Part shown: positions 21,516 to 34,007 of the stretch, one piece after another
How positions within the stretch are numbered: the first letter of the stretch is position 1
How the letters are laid out: each line of letters begins with the position of its first letter
Source: Muscardinus avellanarius
Taxonomy: Eukaryota; Chordata; Mammalia; Rodentia; Gliridae
Direction: 5' to 3'
DNA: 64,000 bases
NCBI GenBank assembly: GCA_963383645.1
Contig: OY726561.1
Location: 26,764,826-26,828,825, forward strand
The notes under the pieces: model-generated
Databases searched by the model: none
What the model was told of the DNA's origin: nothing
Seen by the model: only the letters and a program-made list of their open reading frames with translations
Position numbers and translations under genes: made by a program

Positions 21516-24381
21516 CAGGAGAGGATAATTTTAAAATAGCCAACTTACTCAGTCACTGATCCTCACAATCAATCCAATTGTGCAGGAAAAAAAAACCTAT
21601 ACAGTGGTAGACACTTGGGGCTTTATATCTAGAGGTACATGAGGGAGATGTCACTGTTGGGGAGGCAGGAATTAACTGAGATGGGCACTGATCCACCAGA
21701 ATGGATACTCCTTCCCATTTGAGACTGATCTATAAGGTGAATCTCTAAATGGTCAACTCAGTACTGTACTCAGATTCTGAAAACTATTTGAATTAATTAC
21801 TTGAATGATGATACAATAACATCTCTAACACTACACTAGCCTATACTTAAATGATATGTAAATATCTTCATCTAAACTTCTTGTCAAGTCTTATATGCCA
21901 TTGTAGACTGATTATCTTCACTTGGGTTTAAGATTTTTGTCCTGTCAACTCTGACTCAATATTTCTTGTGTATTTTCTAAAGGAATATTTAGGGCACAAT
22001 ATTGCCCATTCTCACCCTGAACTTCTCCAAGCCTATAATTGGTGTTGCCTGAATTGTTTTTCTCCTTTGAGAAGTAATATTCAGAACCATATGCACACTT
22101 AGTGGGTTCATTGCACAAGAACCTATTTTTTAATCACAAAGCATACAGGACTGTTGTGACAGTCACTGCATATCTGGTTAAATTGGGATTAGTAATTCCT
22201 CATGACAGGGGAGCTGAAGCCAGAATGTTTCTTGCCACATCTCTACATAGAGATTTTGTTTCTGTTGCTTTCCAAGAAAGCTGATGCTATTCAACAATGA
22301 GGAATGTCACTTTAGTTTTATAGTGCACTTCATTAGCTAGCATAATCCACTAATGGTCTTATAGATTGGGACATATCTGACCCAAAAGGCAATTACTTTG
22401 CCAGTCACTTAATTTTTCAGTAATTTGACTATCTGGGTTGTCCAACCTTCCACTCTAACTCATGGTTTCTTGCCACTGTCCATACAGCAATTCCAAATTA
22501 ACCTGTTCAGTAAGGTGAGATGGATCAGAAGCATCATGGTGTGTGCCCTTCCTGGAAGTGGACATGCTAATGGACCAACTCTCTGAATTACACGCTAGTG
22601 TTTATCTTTTATAGATGGTGCTAGATCTAAAGTTTCTTCCTCAAATGTGCCATTCTTGGGCCAGATACTCATGTGGGGGGAATCAAGCTTTCACTGGGTA
22701 ACAACCTTCCAATCACACTAAATCCTCACTATAGCACTTTAAAAGCATGTAGTGACCCTCCGTACTCACAATCCCACTTGGAGTGTGGCTTTGCCACTCC
22801 AGTCACCCACAGATTAATCTGACAGTCCCTTATCTGACTTCAGCTCCAGGCTATTTGGACATAATAGCTACTCTACTCCAGTCTCTCCTGTGTACACATC
22901 AGCCTAGGACATTTACTGGCATATGGGAGCTTCTGTTATCTCCAGGGCTATTGAAGCACATTCTCTTGAATGTGACCAGAGATTTGTGGAAGACTTGGCA
23001 GGTGCTTTAGTATGAGCCCAGGTCCTGAATTTCTGAACCATCCAAACTGTAAATTGATAAGCTACTGCCCAAGGAATGTCTAGGGGTAGAGCTGAGCAGC
23101 TTTGGAGCTGGCAAACTGTTCCTCTTTGCTTTATCTGTCTTCAGCTTTGATGATAACCAAGCACATAAGGCCAAACCTTATATGCTTCTTGACCACCAAA
23201 ATATATTATTCCAGGTAAACTAAATTCTTTCCTCCCAGGACAGAAAGAAACTATATGAAAGCATGCTTATACATTGGTAATGTAGATAGGTCAGGAGACT
23301 GCATTAGAGGACTGCAGATAGTTTCCTAACCTCCCTTCTGTCTTAATCATTTTTGTCAGATCAAGATCATGAGTACCCTTGTGGCTTTGCTACACATGAC
23401 CCTAAGCCCCTAAAGGGCAAGAAATGACACATAAGGCACATGTGTCCCCAGGTGCTACAACACAAAGCTCAACCACATTCCTTGACCCTACAGGAGAATT
23501 ACCTTTGCATTTGTAGCATGGCTCTGGGAGACACAATCATTTGGATTCAGAGGACTTATCAATGAAAGTTCTTATCAGGTGGGAGGAAATACATCCTTTG
23601 AAATCTAAGGCTGACATGGAAAGCCTTTTCATATTATGATATACCTCTATTGCTTCTTTAGCTCTTCCCTTTGGAGATGCCCAGGAGACCTGATAAGAAT
23701 GCCCAACAATGAGCTTTTTCAGGGTATAGCTGTACCAAACTTACAAATATTGAGACTTGGAATTCTCAGTCCAATTACTTGAAGTAGAAACAGTATTTTT
23801 CCCTAATTCTTCCCACTCAGCTCCTCCCTGCATGTTAACTCTGGACCATTATACTAAGGAAATACAGCTACATCTTACACATAGTTGCCAGGAGCTATAC
23901 TTGGCACCTAAACCCAGGGGGGCATCTGGCTGGGATGCCAATGTCAGAAACCTACAAACATCAAGGTCCTAAGGAAAACTAATTCCTCTTACCTTACAGT
24001 CCCTATCTCATTTGAAATTCTGAATCTGGCCCTGAGATTGGGAGTGACTTTGGTACCTAGGGAAAACAAATAAGGTTTTTCTGGATATTTCCTTGGTCAT
24101 TCCTGTAAGCATCAATGTTCTTGGCCATATCTCTTTCATCCTGACTCTATGTACAGGGCTAGGGCAGAATAAGCCCTTTGCCAGTGTTGGCATGATCCTA
24201 AATTCCCACCCCTGTAAAGGAGGAAGCTCTTGGTCCTTGCCATGCTCATTTATAGAATAGAAAACTCAGATGCTAAGTTTTCATAAAGTGAATTTTATTA
24301 GTTTGTGTTAGCTGTGTTAACATTGATATAAGCCCAATGTCATGAGCTCAAGCTTTTCATAGAATATTTAGATATGTCTGT
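21516..24381. other. Unassigned sequence of unit 2, no gene recognised
   Basis: Partner of 8706-11190 in unit 1. Frequent indels between the copies and the absence of a long conserved frame argue against coding function. Confidence 0.6.
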
Positions 24382-24942
24382 TGATGGAGGACATGGACAA
24401 AGCCTGAGTAATGGAAGGTTCCTGAAAGACTTAAAGGAGATTCTATGAAAGGTGGAATTCTCCAAAATTCTGGGTGTGACCATTGTCTTCCCGGAATTTG
24501 CCCCCCAGGACCCACCCGCAAGGTCAGGGGGCTGATCTTAGAGACCTGTAATCATGGGGCTAATCACAAGACCTGTGATGTCACAGGCCTTCCTTGTGTC
24601 TTGTTTATGATTGGTGATTTACTTGTCTTTCACTTAATGCCTCACTATTGTTCTTTGGTGTTTACACTTTTCTACTAGGGAATCACTGGGAAATAAGGAA
24701 CTATAAAAATCTTGTGTCTAAAATAAAATGGTCAGTTGCATGAGAGGAAATGGTCCATGTGTTCATTTTTCATCAGGCAATTACATTTCAGTACAGCTAC
24801 TCATCAGGTAGCTGTTGCTTTCATTTCAGGACAGGTGGTCATCAGCCAACTGTCCAGTGTTCAGGGCAGCTGACCATCCGGTAGCTGTTCAATTTCCCCT
24901 CTCAGGTCTCTCCCTCCCAAGTCCCGGAGAAGAATCTCCACA
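24382..24942 (+). mobile_element. Solo LTR, private to unit 2
   Basis: A 561-bp block with TG...CA ends (TGATGGAGGACATGG...AATCTCCACA), flanked by the exact hexamer GTCTGT (24376-24381 and 24943-24948). Unit 1 has the empty site TATGTCTGTTGGCAT near 11190. A CTATAAAAAT box lies at 24701-24710 and AATAAA at 24722-24727, then a CAGGTAGCTG-rich R-U5-like part. Six-base duplications are typical of class II ERVs. No internal region adjoins it. Confidence 0.85.
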
Positions 24943-25264
24943 GTCTGTGTTGGCATTTAAAAAGTGGAGTGTTTGCAGAGGTCTCTAGAAAGTGCTGTGT
25001 TAATATAGGCTGATTACTTCCACATGAAAGATAATATACTTATGTGAATTAAGCAAGTCAGAACTATAAGAAAGTTTCAGGGGTTTTGTGCAAAACTTTC
25101 TTTTGCTGAACTGAAGACTGAACCCAGAGGCATTTTACCTCCAAGATACACACCCAGGACTATTTCTTATTCTTCACTTTGAAACAGGGTCTCACTAAGT
25201 TGTGAAGGGCCTAAGTAGCTGAGCTTTGGAAAGCAATATCTCCTAGTTTCAAGTCCTTTGTCTT

Positions 25265-27225
25265 GCTTCTTTAAGAGAATCTGTTACAGCACATATGTCC
25301 TGCAGACACTCAATCTCTATTGCTGTAAAAACAGCATTTTGACAAAAAGAAACCAGTATAAACTAAACAGAGCAACAAGAATCGAAGGCAATAGCAACAA
25401 GGCTAGAAAACAGATTAAAGAACAGAAACGTGCCCCACCTGCCTCCAACAATTGTGACCATGGTGGCTCCATCTTGCCTGACCCTGCCAGGTCTGGAAAT
25501 TCGTGCAGCAGGTGATTAGACTCCCAGGATAACACTGGTGAAGGTGAGGGTTGAGTCTTCTGTCCACTCAGAAGCAAGAATTATCAAACAGCCTCAGACA
25601 ATCAGGAAAAAAAATGCCTATAGTCCGCAGGGCTCAGAGCCCTAGTAGGGCATAGAGTTTACCACAGACCACCCAGTCATGGGGATAGGGTCAAAGAACA
25701 ACCCAGTCCTAGCTGTGGAGAATAAAGACTCCTGCATATACACTGAGTCTGGTCCCAGTGGCATCTGCCACCTACCCAGGCAGGGAGAGACTTGGGTTTC
25801 ATGCTTTCTACTGACACTGAGTCTACACTTAACACTAGAGCCAGCCCCAGTGATAGTGGCTTTCTGCATAGATGAATAACCTGAGATTAGGTCCCTTTTG
25901 AGACCTAAGACACAAGCTTTCAGTGGGAAAGGGGCTGATGGTACTTGGCACCTGCAGAGACACTAGGCAAGGGCCCCAATTATTAGTGACCAAAAGCAGG
26001 GCTATAAACTGACATAATTACTGTTGGTTACAGAACAAATGATAGTGCTTAGAAAATGATCGAGAACCTATTATAAATGTGAACCCTAAACAGCTGAAAG
26101 AATACACACAGACCCAGGAGTCAGCAGGGACCAAGTCTTCTCAGTATTCATACATTTGTAAGGTTGCATTTTGTTTGTGTGGTTGTTTGCTCTCTTCCCT
26201 GCCTTTTTTATAAGCTTCTTTCCTCCTACATACCTAGTTTCCTCTAACCTTTTTTTCCCTTGGCCTTAAATTAAATTCACTTCATATCATATACTAAACA
26301 CTCTACATTGGTTACTAAAATCCTACAAGTTCACCATTTCCAATCTTTATATTACCTTAGCAAACTCAAACTTCCTATTTGATTCAATCTGCTACTTTAC
26401 CCTATTGCATTGCTACCTCATCACCTTACTCCTCACTCAGCCTTCATCTTTGATCGCCAGAAAGAGTAATCAAATTTAATGATAGAAGCAATACCATAAA
26501 GAATTCTAAGAATTGAGAGCTGAAAGAAATAATCTGACACCCTGAACAGGAGTTGGAAAACTCATGTGAAGATGCAACCATTGAAGTGAAGGCATCAATA
26601 CCATCTATAAACAATAGATCACATAACTCCACAAATGCATAGTATATAACAACTTGACAACATGAATTGGACATCAAAAAGATGGAGCCCATCTCAAAAC
26701 ATAATAGACATAGAGGGAATAGAAGGTGAAATCAAAGGGGAAGCAACCATCTCTTCAAAGAAATGTCAGAAAAGCTTCCAAACAGTTAAATACACAGGTA
26801 TAGGAAACTTACAAAATCTCCTTTAGACAAGATCAAAGGTTCACCATGACACATAATCAAACTGACCTAGAAGCCAAGGAAAACTCTTAAAAGAAACAAA
26901 AGCAAAAGACAAAATGACAGAGGGAAACTAACTAGAATCACTCCGGACTTTCCAAATCAAGTCATGTAAGCCAGGAGGGCCTAGAGCAACAGCTTCCAAA
27001 CCCTGAAACAACTTTTCAGTGAAAAATTTTACACCCAGAAAAGCTATCTCTCAAATTCAATGGGAAATAATATTTTATAAGCCTTTTAAACCAGCACTAA
27101 TACTGTTTAACTGCAAAGAAATAAGTACTCATCACCAGAATCAGAAAAATTAACTTCTATCAAACTAAGAACAAATACTACCCAAGTTAAAAATCAATGT
27201 TAGAAATTGACTATTGCTTTCAGCC
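25265..27225 (+). pseudogene. L1 5'UTR and ORF1 remnant in unit 2
   Basis: A 5'UTR-like part (25265-26100, including CCATGGTGGCTCCATCTTGCC) is followed by ORF1 sequence on the plus strand. The segment near 26930-27070 (AGAATCACTCCGGACTTTCC, AGGAGGGCCTAGAGCAAC) is the sense equivalent of the ORF1 C-terminal domain seen on the minus strand at 14281-14580. It is full of stops, so it is an old half-L1, perhaps HAL1-like. Unit 1 lacks this stretch between about 11505 and 11515. Confidence 0.7.
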
Positions 27226-27410
27226 TTCTCCTCCACACCTAGGAGCCACCTGCCTTGGTGGCTCCCAGCCCTGCACACTAGGCCCCTGTGCAGCCTGGAG
27301 GCTGCTGGAGGGATGAGAGGCCTGTCACCCAGCCCCAGGGAACCTCCTGTTCCCTGCCCTGTGGCAAATGGCCAGATATGGACCCAGCCTGTAGGCACCT
27401 GGTGGCTGCC

Positions 27411-27638
27411 ATGAACCCTGGAGCCATGAGAATCCACAGCAAAGGGCATTTCCAAGGTGGAATCCAAGTCAAAAATGAAGACAGCTGGGCGTAGCGGTGC
27501 TGTTTGTGAGGCAGAGAGCAGAATTGTGCATGTTCAAAGCCAGCTGTGCTGGCTTAAGAGACCCTGTTTCCAAATAAAAGTATAAAATAGGTCTGGGAGT
27601 GTAGCCCAGAGGTAGAAGGTTTTTCAGGAACCCCAGTA

Positions 27639-27686
<48 letters not shown>

Positions 27687-29450
27687 CACATCTTTTAAAT
27701 CTCTGAAAAGTGATAATTGAACAGAAAAAATCAAATAAAAGCCACTTTGGGGGAAGTATTTTTACCGTGACCTATCCTGTTACTCTATCTGAAACTGCAA
27801 AAGTACATAAAGGATCTGGGAGGGCGAGTTGAAGAATTTCTCAGCAAAGATATCAGTTATCTTATTTCAAATAAGGAAGCAAGTTTTGTGCAAACATTGG
27901 GTCAAATTTCTCCTGTACCAAGTCCAGAGTCTGCATATACAGCAGAAACTACTTCTCATCCCAGCCATGATGGAAGTTCATTTAAGTCTCCAGACAGCTT
28001 TTTCAGCTAATTTTCCTCTGATTAAACTATCAAGGATCATGATTTTATTTCTTCAAATAGAATATTACAAATGCCTTATCATGGGGAGTAAAAATTCTTC
28101 ATATTGATATTAGATACTACATTGAACAAAAGAAAGATGTGGGGAAAAGAGTTGTACTAGAACACACACACACAAAAAAAAAGAAGACTCAAGCCTTTTG
28201 TAAAGGTAGAAGATATAAGCCAACTTTACAGGCCATTTTATCTTCAGATGACCAGTATGCCTTTTATAAACTGTTCTATTCCAAAGCCCTACAGTCCATT
28301 TGATATAGATAAGTCACCTAGTATCCAAAAGGAAACTCACACTAAACTTAAGAATTCAAACTGATGGCAATAAATATGGTGGAACCTCAATTCAACTCCA
28401 TCTGAAAGAATGTTGGCTTACAGAAATATGAAGATCTTGGAACACCTTTCAAGTGAACAGCACAGAAACTTTGCACAGAGTAACTATTATCAAGTTGTTG
28501 ATATTGTATTGAAGGTTTTGATTTTTGTGAACTGTGAAAGACACCTAAAAAAAGAATAAAATACAGTATTGGATCCCTTCCTTTTTCTAGAAATGTCCTG
28601 AAAAAGACTTAACCAAAAGAAAAGCTAAAATTGCAAGATATTTCTCAGAAGGACTTCAGGCAAAACAATGAACAGGTGATCAAGCAGAATTTCCTACATG
28701 AAGAAACCCAGGAACCTGAACAAAAACTTGTTTATTTCGGAACATATCCCCTGCCCATCCCATAAATTGAAAAGACATAATAAAACAGTGAATGAATGTT
28801 CCATGTTAAATGAAGCTAAAAATGATAAACCAAATTTTACACAGCTACCTCCACATAAAAATAAACAGGATTCTATTCTTACCATTTCAAAACATAAATT
28901 TTTATAAATAAAAATGACTTACAAAAACTAAAGGCAGATAATTATCCATGCAGGCTGCAGAAATATATGCAAATTTCTTACATAAATACAGATAATAGTA
29001 CATCCCAACCAGAACAAAAGTCAGATACTGTCTTTTTTCCAGCAAAAGATCCAAAGGAAGCAAGCCTTCATTCAATGTTCAGTCACAATTCTGGTCTGAT
29101 AATTCTAAAGAACATCTGAGACAAACACTGCATCCTGTGGTCCATAGAAACACTATGAATGTGACATCAAGAATATGGATAACTTACCTTCTAGTAAAAT
29201 CCATCAAAGTGAGAATATTAGGATAAAATTCTTAAAAAGAACCAAATACTGAATTAAAAAAAATTGTGGTTCACCAGTACAATCTCTACTAGACCTTTTT
29301 CAGACAAGTGAAGAGAAATCAGAATTTTTGGGTTTCACAAGCTATACTAAAGAGTGGTATATGTGATGTTTTAGATATTTGAGAAGATGAGAATTCAAAT
29401 TTGTTAACATTTTTATCTTCCCCTTCAATGTCTACATTTACTGATTTTAG
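27411..29450 (+). pseudogene. DBF4 (pseudogene): DBF4 processed pseudogene, unit 2 copy
   Basis: Same intronless DBF4-derived sequence as at 11593-16128, without the L1. The 5' end is better preserved: the frame from ATG at 27411 encodes MRIHSKGHFQGGIQVKN. About 180 bp of GC-rich, 5'UTR-like sequence (27230-27410) precede it. A SINE with a CA tail interrupts at 27479-27690, and DBF4 resumes at about 27760 (DISYLISNKE region near 27845-27880). The zinc-finger region lies near 28400-28460. The end near 29440-29450 has lost one base next to the stop. Frameshifts and stops differ in part from unit 1, which fits separate decay after the duplication. Confidence 0.9.
27479..27690 (+). repeat. SINE with (CA)n tail inside the DBF4 pseudogene
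   Basis: 'AGCTGGGCGTAGCGGTG...GCCAGCTGTGCTGGCTTAAGAGACCCTGTTTCCAAATAAAAGTATAAAATAGGTCTGGGAGTGTAGCCCAGAGGTAGAAGG' in parts, ending 'CCCCAGTACCACACACAC', with about 44 bp of CA dinucleotides to 27684. It is absent from unit 1 (join near 11661), so it was inserted after duplication or was lost there. Confidence 0.82.
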
Positions 29451-29639
29451 TCTTTATCACTCATTCAAAGTATACATTTTTAAAGATTAAAATCTTGAAA
29501 TTTTTATGTATGTATAACTCTTAGAATTTTTTCAGTCTTTGTTTACAGAACCAATGTAAATATTAAAGGCAATATTTGCATTTTTATAGAATTAAATACC
29601 TCATGAAAAAATTATGACTCATTTTACATAAAAAATTAT

Positions 29640-31215
29640 CTCACACTGAACAAAAATGGCCTCAATTTCCCAATAAAAAGACATAGGGTATATAATGAAT
29701 TAAACACCAAAATCTATATGCTGCCTGTGAAAAAAACACACCCTACAAGTAAAGATAGTAACTAAGGGTGAAGGGCTGTAGAAAGGTAACCCATGCCAAA
29801 GGAACTTGAAGACAAGCAGGAATAGTAACTATCAGACAAATTAGACTTTAAGCCCAAGCTTATCAGAAGAGACAAAGCAGGTCATTCTTTTTCTGGTAAA
29901 AGAAGCTATCAAGAGAAAATGATAGTCAACACCCCAAGCATAGGTGCAGCCACTTTTCATAGAACAAACTTTTCATGACAATAAGTCACGCATAGGTCTC
30001 CCAGTATTAATTTATTGGGATCTATCTTCTAGACAAAAGATCAGGAAAGATGCCTCACCTAAAACACCATAAACCAAATGGACCTATTAGGCACATACAG
30101 AATAAACTACAATAGAGCTCATATTTTTTTCAGCTGCTCATGGAACCTTCTTCAAAAGAGACCTTCAAAATAGCTCCATCCTGGAGCACAAAGTGAGCCC
30201 TAGCAATCTCAAAATGTGACATAATTCCTTGCATCTTTTCAGACCACAGTGGAATGAAACTAGAAATCAACTATAAGAAAACCCAGAGTAAGCACATAAA
30301 CATGTGAAGACTAAACACACTGCTGAATAAGGAATGTGTCAGAAGTAGTAAGGGGCAAAATTAAATTCATAGAAACAAATGAAAATACAACATATAAAAA
30401 CCTCTAGCTGGGCATGGTGGCACATGCTTGTAATCCCCATTCTTGGGAGACTGAGATGATCACACAGGTTTGAAGCCAGCTATGCTGGCTTAAGAGACCC
30501 TGTTTCCAAATAAAACATAAAATAGATCTGGTAGTGTAGCCCAGAGATAGAAAGCTCCCTGGGTTCTATCCCCAGTACCACCAAAAACAAACAAACAAAA
30601 AAAAACTCTAACCCCAAAGCCAGTAGAAGACAGGAAATTATTAAAATCAATGAAGTAGAGAAAAGCTCATATCTCAAAAATAAGATGTACAAACCACTAG
30701 CCAACCAAAACAAGAAATTAATTACTAAAATGAGAGATAAAAGATAGTACCACTGACAGCATGGGAAATCAGGATTATCAAACTACTTCAAAGAAAACTC
30801 TCCAAAGTGGAAAATGGAAATTGACTATTCTCTAGACATAAAACATTTCTGAATTGACCCAAGAAGATACAGAAAATTCAAACTGACCAATAGCAATCAG
30901 ATTCAAGCAGCATTAGAACCTACTATCAAAAGCCCACGACTAATTTTCCAGGTAAATTTTGTAAACTCTTCATAAAAAGAGCGAATCCCAATATTCTTCA
31001 AAGAGATTCTCCCAAATTCATTCTACAGAGCCAGTATCACATTAATATCAAAACCAAATAAAGACAACTCAAGAAAACTACAGGCCTATATCATTGAACT
31101 TAGACTTAAAACTGAAACAAAATACTAACAAGATTCATTCAAAACCATTTAAAAAAATTGTACACGATGACCAGGTCAGGTTCATCCCAGGGCTACAAGG
31201 CTGGTTTAACATAAA
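29640..31215 (+). pseudogene. Old L1 ORF2 debris, unit 2 (first part of a split L1)
   Basis: Counterpart of 16330-17910. The reading reaches the RT entry region at GGCTGGTTTAACAT (31198-31211). The continuation of the same L1 is found at 34008, where 'CATGTAATTTATCACATAAACAGAACC' gives the next stretch of RT. Many stops are present. Confidence 0.8.
30411..30600 (+). repeat. Dimeric SINE in old L1 (unit 2)
   Basis: Counterpart of 17083-17275. It starts 'GCTGGGCATGGTGGCACATG' and ends 'CCCCAGTACCACCAAAAAC' plus an A-rich tail. Confidence 0.8.
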
Positions 31216-31231
31216 TTTAAAAAAAATTCAG

Positions 31232-31420
31232 GCCGGGCGTGGTGGCGCACGCTTGTAATCCCCGCGCTTGGGAGGCGGAGACAGGAGGATCGCACAGGTT
31301 CGAAGCCAGCCGTGCTGGCGTAAGAGACCCTGTTTCAAAAATATAAAATAGGTCTGGGAGTGTAGCCCGGAGGAAGAAGTGCTTCCAGGAACCCCGGTAC
31401 CACCAAAAAAACAAAACAAA
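31232..31420 (+). mobile_element. Young dimeric SINE, private to unit 2
   Basis: It retains many CpGs (GCCGGGCGTGGTGGCGCACGC, CCCCGCGCTTGGGAGGCGGAG). Its right half is 'GGTCTGGGAGTGTAGCCCGG...CCCCGGTACCACC', with an (AAAAC)-type tail. It is flanked by the repeat AAAAAATTCAGG on both sides. Unit 1 has the empty site ACATAAAAAATTCAGGAGG at about 17905. It is the best source in the window for the active SINE consensus. Confidence 0.9.
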
Positions 31421-31430
31421 ACAAAAAAAT

Positions 31431-34007
31431 TCAGGAGGATGCAAGATGGCGGTGGCTGCATTCTCAGTGGCAACGATAATTGGCAGCAGACAAATAGGAC
31501 CTGTATTCCTCTGAGAAACCCCAGACATCAGATTTTGGGTTAATATCTGATTGGGACAACATACAGAGACATTTATAGCCATGACTTCCCACCTATAATA
31601 GAGACAGACCTAGATGGCAGAGATGGCAGCAACAGTGGCAGTGGCCAGTATTTAAGCGAGGTAAATAAATTCAATCCAACCTGTCTTGAACTGTTGGAGA
31701 AATCTTCCCCAAAAATGGCTGCTCCTGCCCCACATGCTCAGGAATTCTGGACAATATACTATGTAAGAAAAATGCTCAGAAGGAGGGCCAAGATGGCTGT
31801 GGTGGCAATGGTCAGGATTGGGGAGAGGCAGGTAGATTCATCCTAATTTATCCTAAACTTTTGAGGAAACCTCCCTGAAAGTAGACTGTACCTGCCCCAC
31901 ATGCCCAACATACTACATAAGAAAATGTTTGGGGCACATCAGATGGAGTCCCTCATAGTCAGATCAGCCAGTGCCATGTGTCCCAGGAAACAAGGGTGCT
32001 CCTGGCCACCTCACTCCTCTGTACAGTTCTGGGTTTGGGTTGGCTTGGAGCAGCAGAACCCACTCTCTGTAGTGAAGCTGTGGGCCTCTGCTTTTGGTGG
32101 AGAGATAAAACACATTGTTCCTAATTACTTGGACTCGCAACTCCTGCAAAAGACACATACTATTTTCTTAAAAATATTGAAGAGGGAGGAAGATGGCTAC
32201 AGCTACAGTGGTGGCCACAGCCAGAGTGGTGTAGGTCGGCAGCAGCTGAATAGGACTTGCATCCCCCTGAGAAACCTTGGACAATAGATTCTGATTTAAT
32301 AGCTGATTGGGACAACACAGGGAAACATTGCCACTCATGACTTCCTATCTGAAATATAGGAGAGAGTGGAAAATGCAGAATTACAGGAAAGATGGCAGTG
32401 CGACACCTGCCACTGCAAGAACAGTGATTTAAGAGATCAGAAAGCAGACAGCTCTTGCCACACATGCACAGGAATACTTAACAACATACTCTAGGAGAGA
32501 CCAAGAAGACAGCAGTGTCCAGTAACCAAGAAAGGCTGATAGATCCAACCAAATCCACCTTGAATTTTTGAAATCTCCCCAAAAGTACTGTTCCTGACTC
32601 ACATGCTCAGGAACTCTGGACAACATAGTATGTAAGAGTTTCACAGACATGGACCAAGATGGCAGCAGTGGTGGTGACCAGTATTCAGGAGGTCAGACAG
32701 TTCCAATCCAATTTACCTTGAATTTTTTAAGAAATATCCCAAAAAGTAGACTAATCCCACTGCACATGTGCAGGAATTCTGGACAACATACATGTAAGAA
32801 AATTGGGGCAAGTCAGAGGGACCCCTGCCCATATTGCAGGGATGGCTCGCTGAGCTGGGTGTACCGGGAGACCTCATCTCATGGCCACCATGCTAATCTG
32901 TGCTGCGCTGGGGGCCAGGGTGTGCTTGGAGCAGCGGATCCCACTCTCCATGGTGATGCTGCAAGCTTCCACTTTCAAGGGGGGGAATAAAATCCACTGC
33001 TAGGGAATTGGGATCCCAGCTTCTGCAAATGACATATGCTGTTTTATCCTACTTAAGATATATATAGAGAGAGGGAAAAATGGGAACCTCTGTAAACATT
33101 CTGTCCACAGTTACAGGGACCAGAGCCCAACACATGGCAAGGCTGGGTCTGGAGCTGGGGCCTGTTCCATGGCACAGGGCCAGTGGGTTTCTTCGGCTAT
33201 GTTTCCAGGAAGTACTAGAGCTGCCACTGCCTCACTTAATCTGATTTCCAGATCCAAGTAACCTCTATTAGAAAAAATTGGTTGTTAGTGGATCATCTTG
33301 TCAAAGTTACTCACCTTCTGGCTTTCAGGTTTTCAGTAAGTAGGAATAAGTGTGGAGAAATAAGCTCTAATACATTATTGGTGGGATTGCAAGTTGGTGC
33401 TACCACTTTGGAGAACAGTATAAAAGATGCTCAGAAAAAGGAAAATGAACTTATATGATCCAGCAATACCACCTATGGGTACCTACCAAAAAGAATGAAA
33501 ACAAATATCAAAGTAATGCATGAACAACCATGTTCATAGCTGCACAGTTCATCATTGGCAAACTGGAACCAGCAAAAATGTCACTCAATGGATGAGTGGA
33601 TTCCAAAACTATGGGATATGTACACTATAGGATCTTGCACCGCCATAAGGGAGAACAAAATTATGGCATTTACAGTGAAATGTCACAAAAAAATAAACCA
33701 GATGCTTTCCTTAATGTGCAAAATATTAGGGAGAAATGGGTAACAGGAGGAACTCTAAAGAAGAGCCCCTACAGAGAATCAATGAAGGTGACATATATGA
33801 GGGGATAAGAGGGAGGATAAGGGAAAATCTTTAAAGCACATGATGTACTTAAACATACCAAAGTCAATCCAGAAGCCAAGTATGGGTAGAAGGGAGGGGG
33901 AAGGAAGGGGTTAGAGATTGGATAGGGGCTGATTGGGTGTGTGCATGTATATCCAATTTTTTTATCCCATTGAGATGTATGACTACAATCCACCAAAAAT
34001 AATTAAA
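31431..34007 (+). mobile_element. L1 with monomeric 5'UTR, internally deleted, nested in an older L1
   Basis: Begins with monomers opening GGAGGATGCAAGATGGCGG (31435), then further openings near 31620, 31780, 32190, 32380, 32500 and 32650. A GC-richer non-monomeric part runs from about 32810 to 33290. L1 ORF2 3'-terminal sequence and 3'UTR follow from about 33340 to 33990 (GGGGGAAGGAAGGGG tract, then GAGATGTATGACTACAATCCACC and an A-rich tail). ORF1 and most of ORF2 are missing. AATTCA-type sequence flanks both ends, as expected of insertion into the older L1. The tandem duplication broke within the monomers. Confidence 0.72.

Larger units (their letters stand above)
18979..32486 (+). repeat. 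Tandem duplication, unit 2 (about 13.5 kb)
   Basis: Direct repeat of 5440-18978. The monomer array, cut off in unit 1, continues past the end of unit 2 into the rest of the same L1 (to 34007). This is exactly what a single tandem duplication predicts. Private to unit 2 are a solo LTR (24382-24942), a SINE in the DBF4 pseudogene (27479-27690), a young SINE (31232-31420) and about 2 kb of L1 5'UTR/ORF1 (25265-27225) that unit 1 lacks. Confidence 0.9.

Noticed and set aside
31901..32287. 128-codon plus-strand frame in unit 2
   Set aside because: It lies in the L1 monomer array, and the counterpart in unit 1 (18399-18623) is broken at a different point, so there is no constraint.
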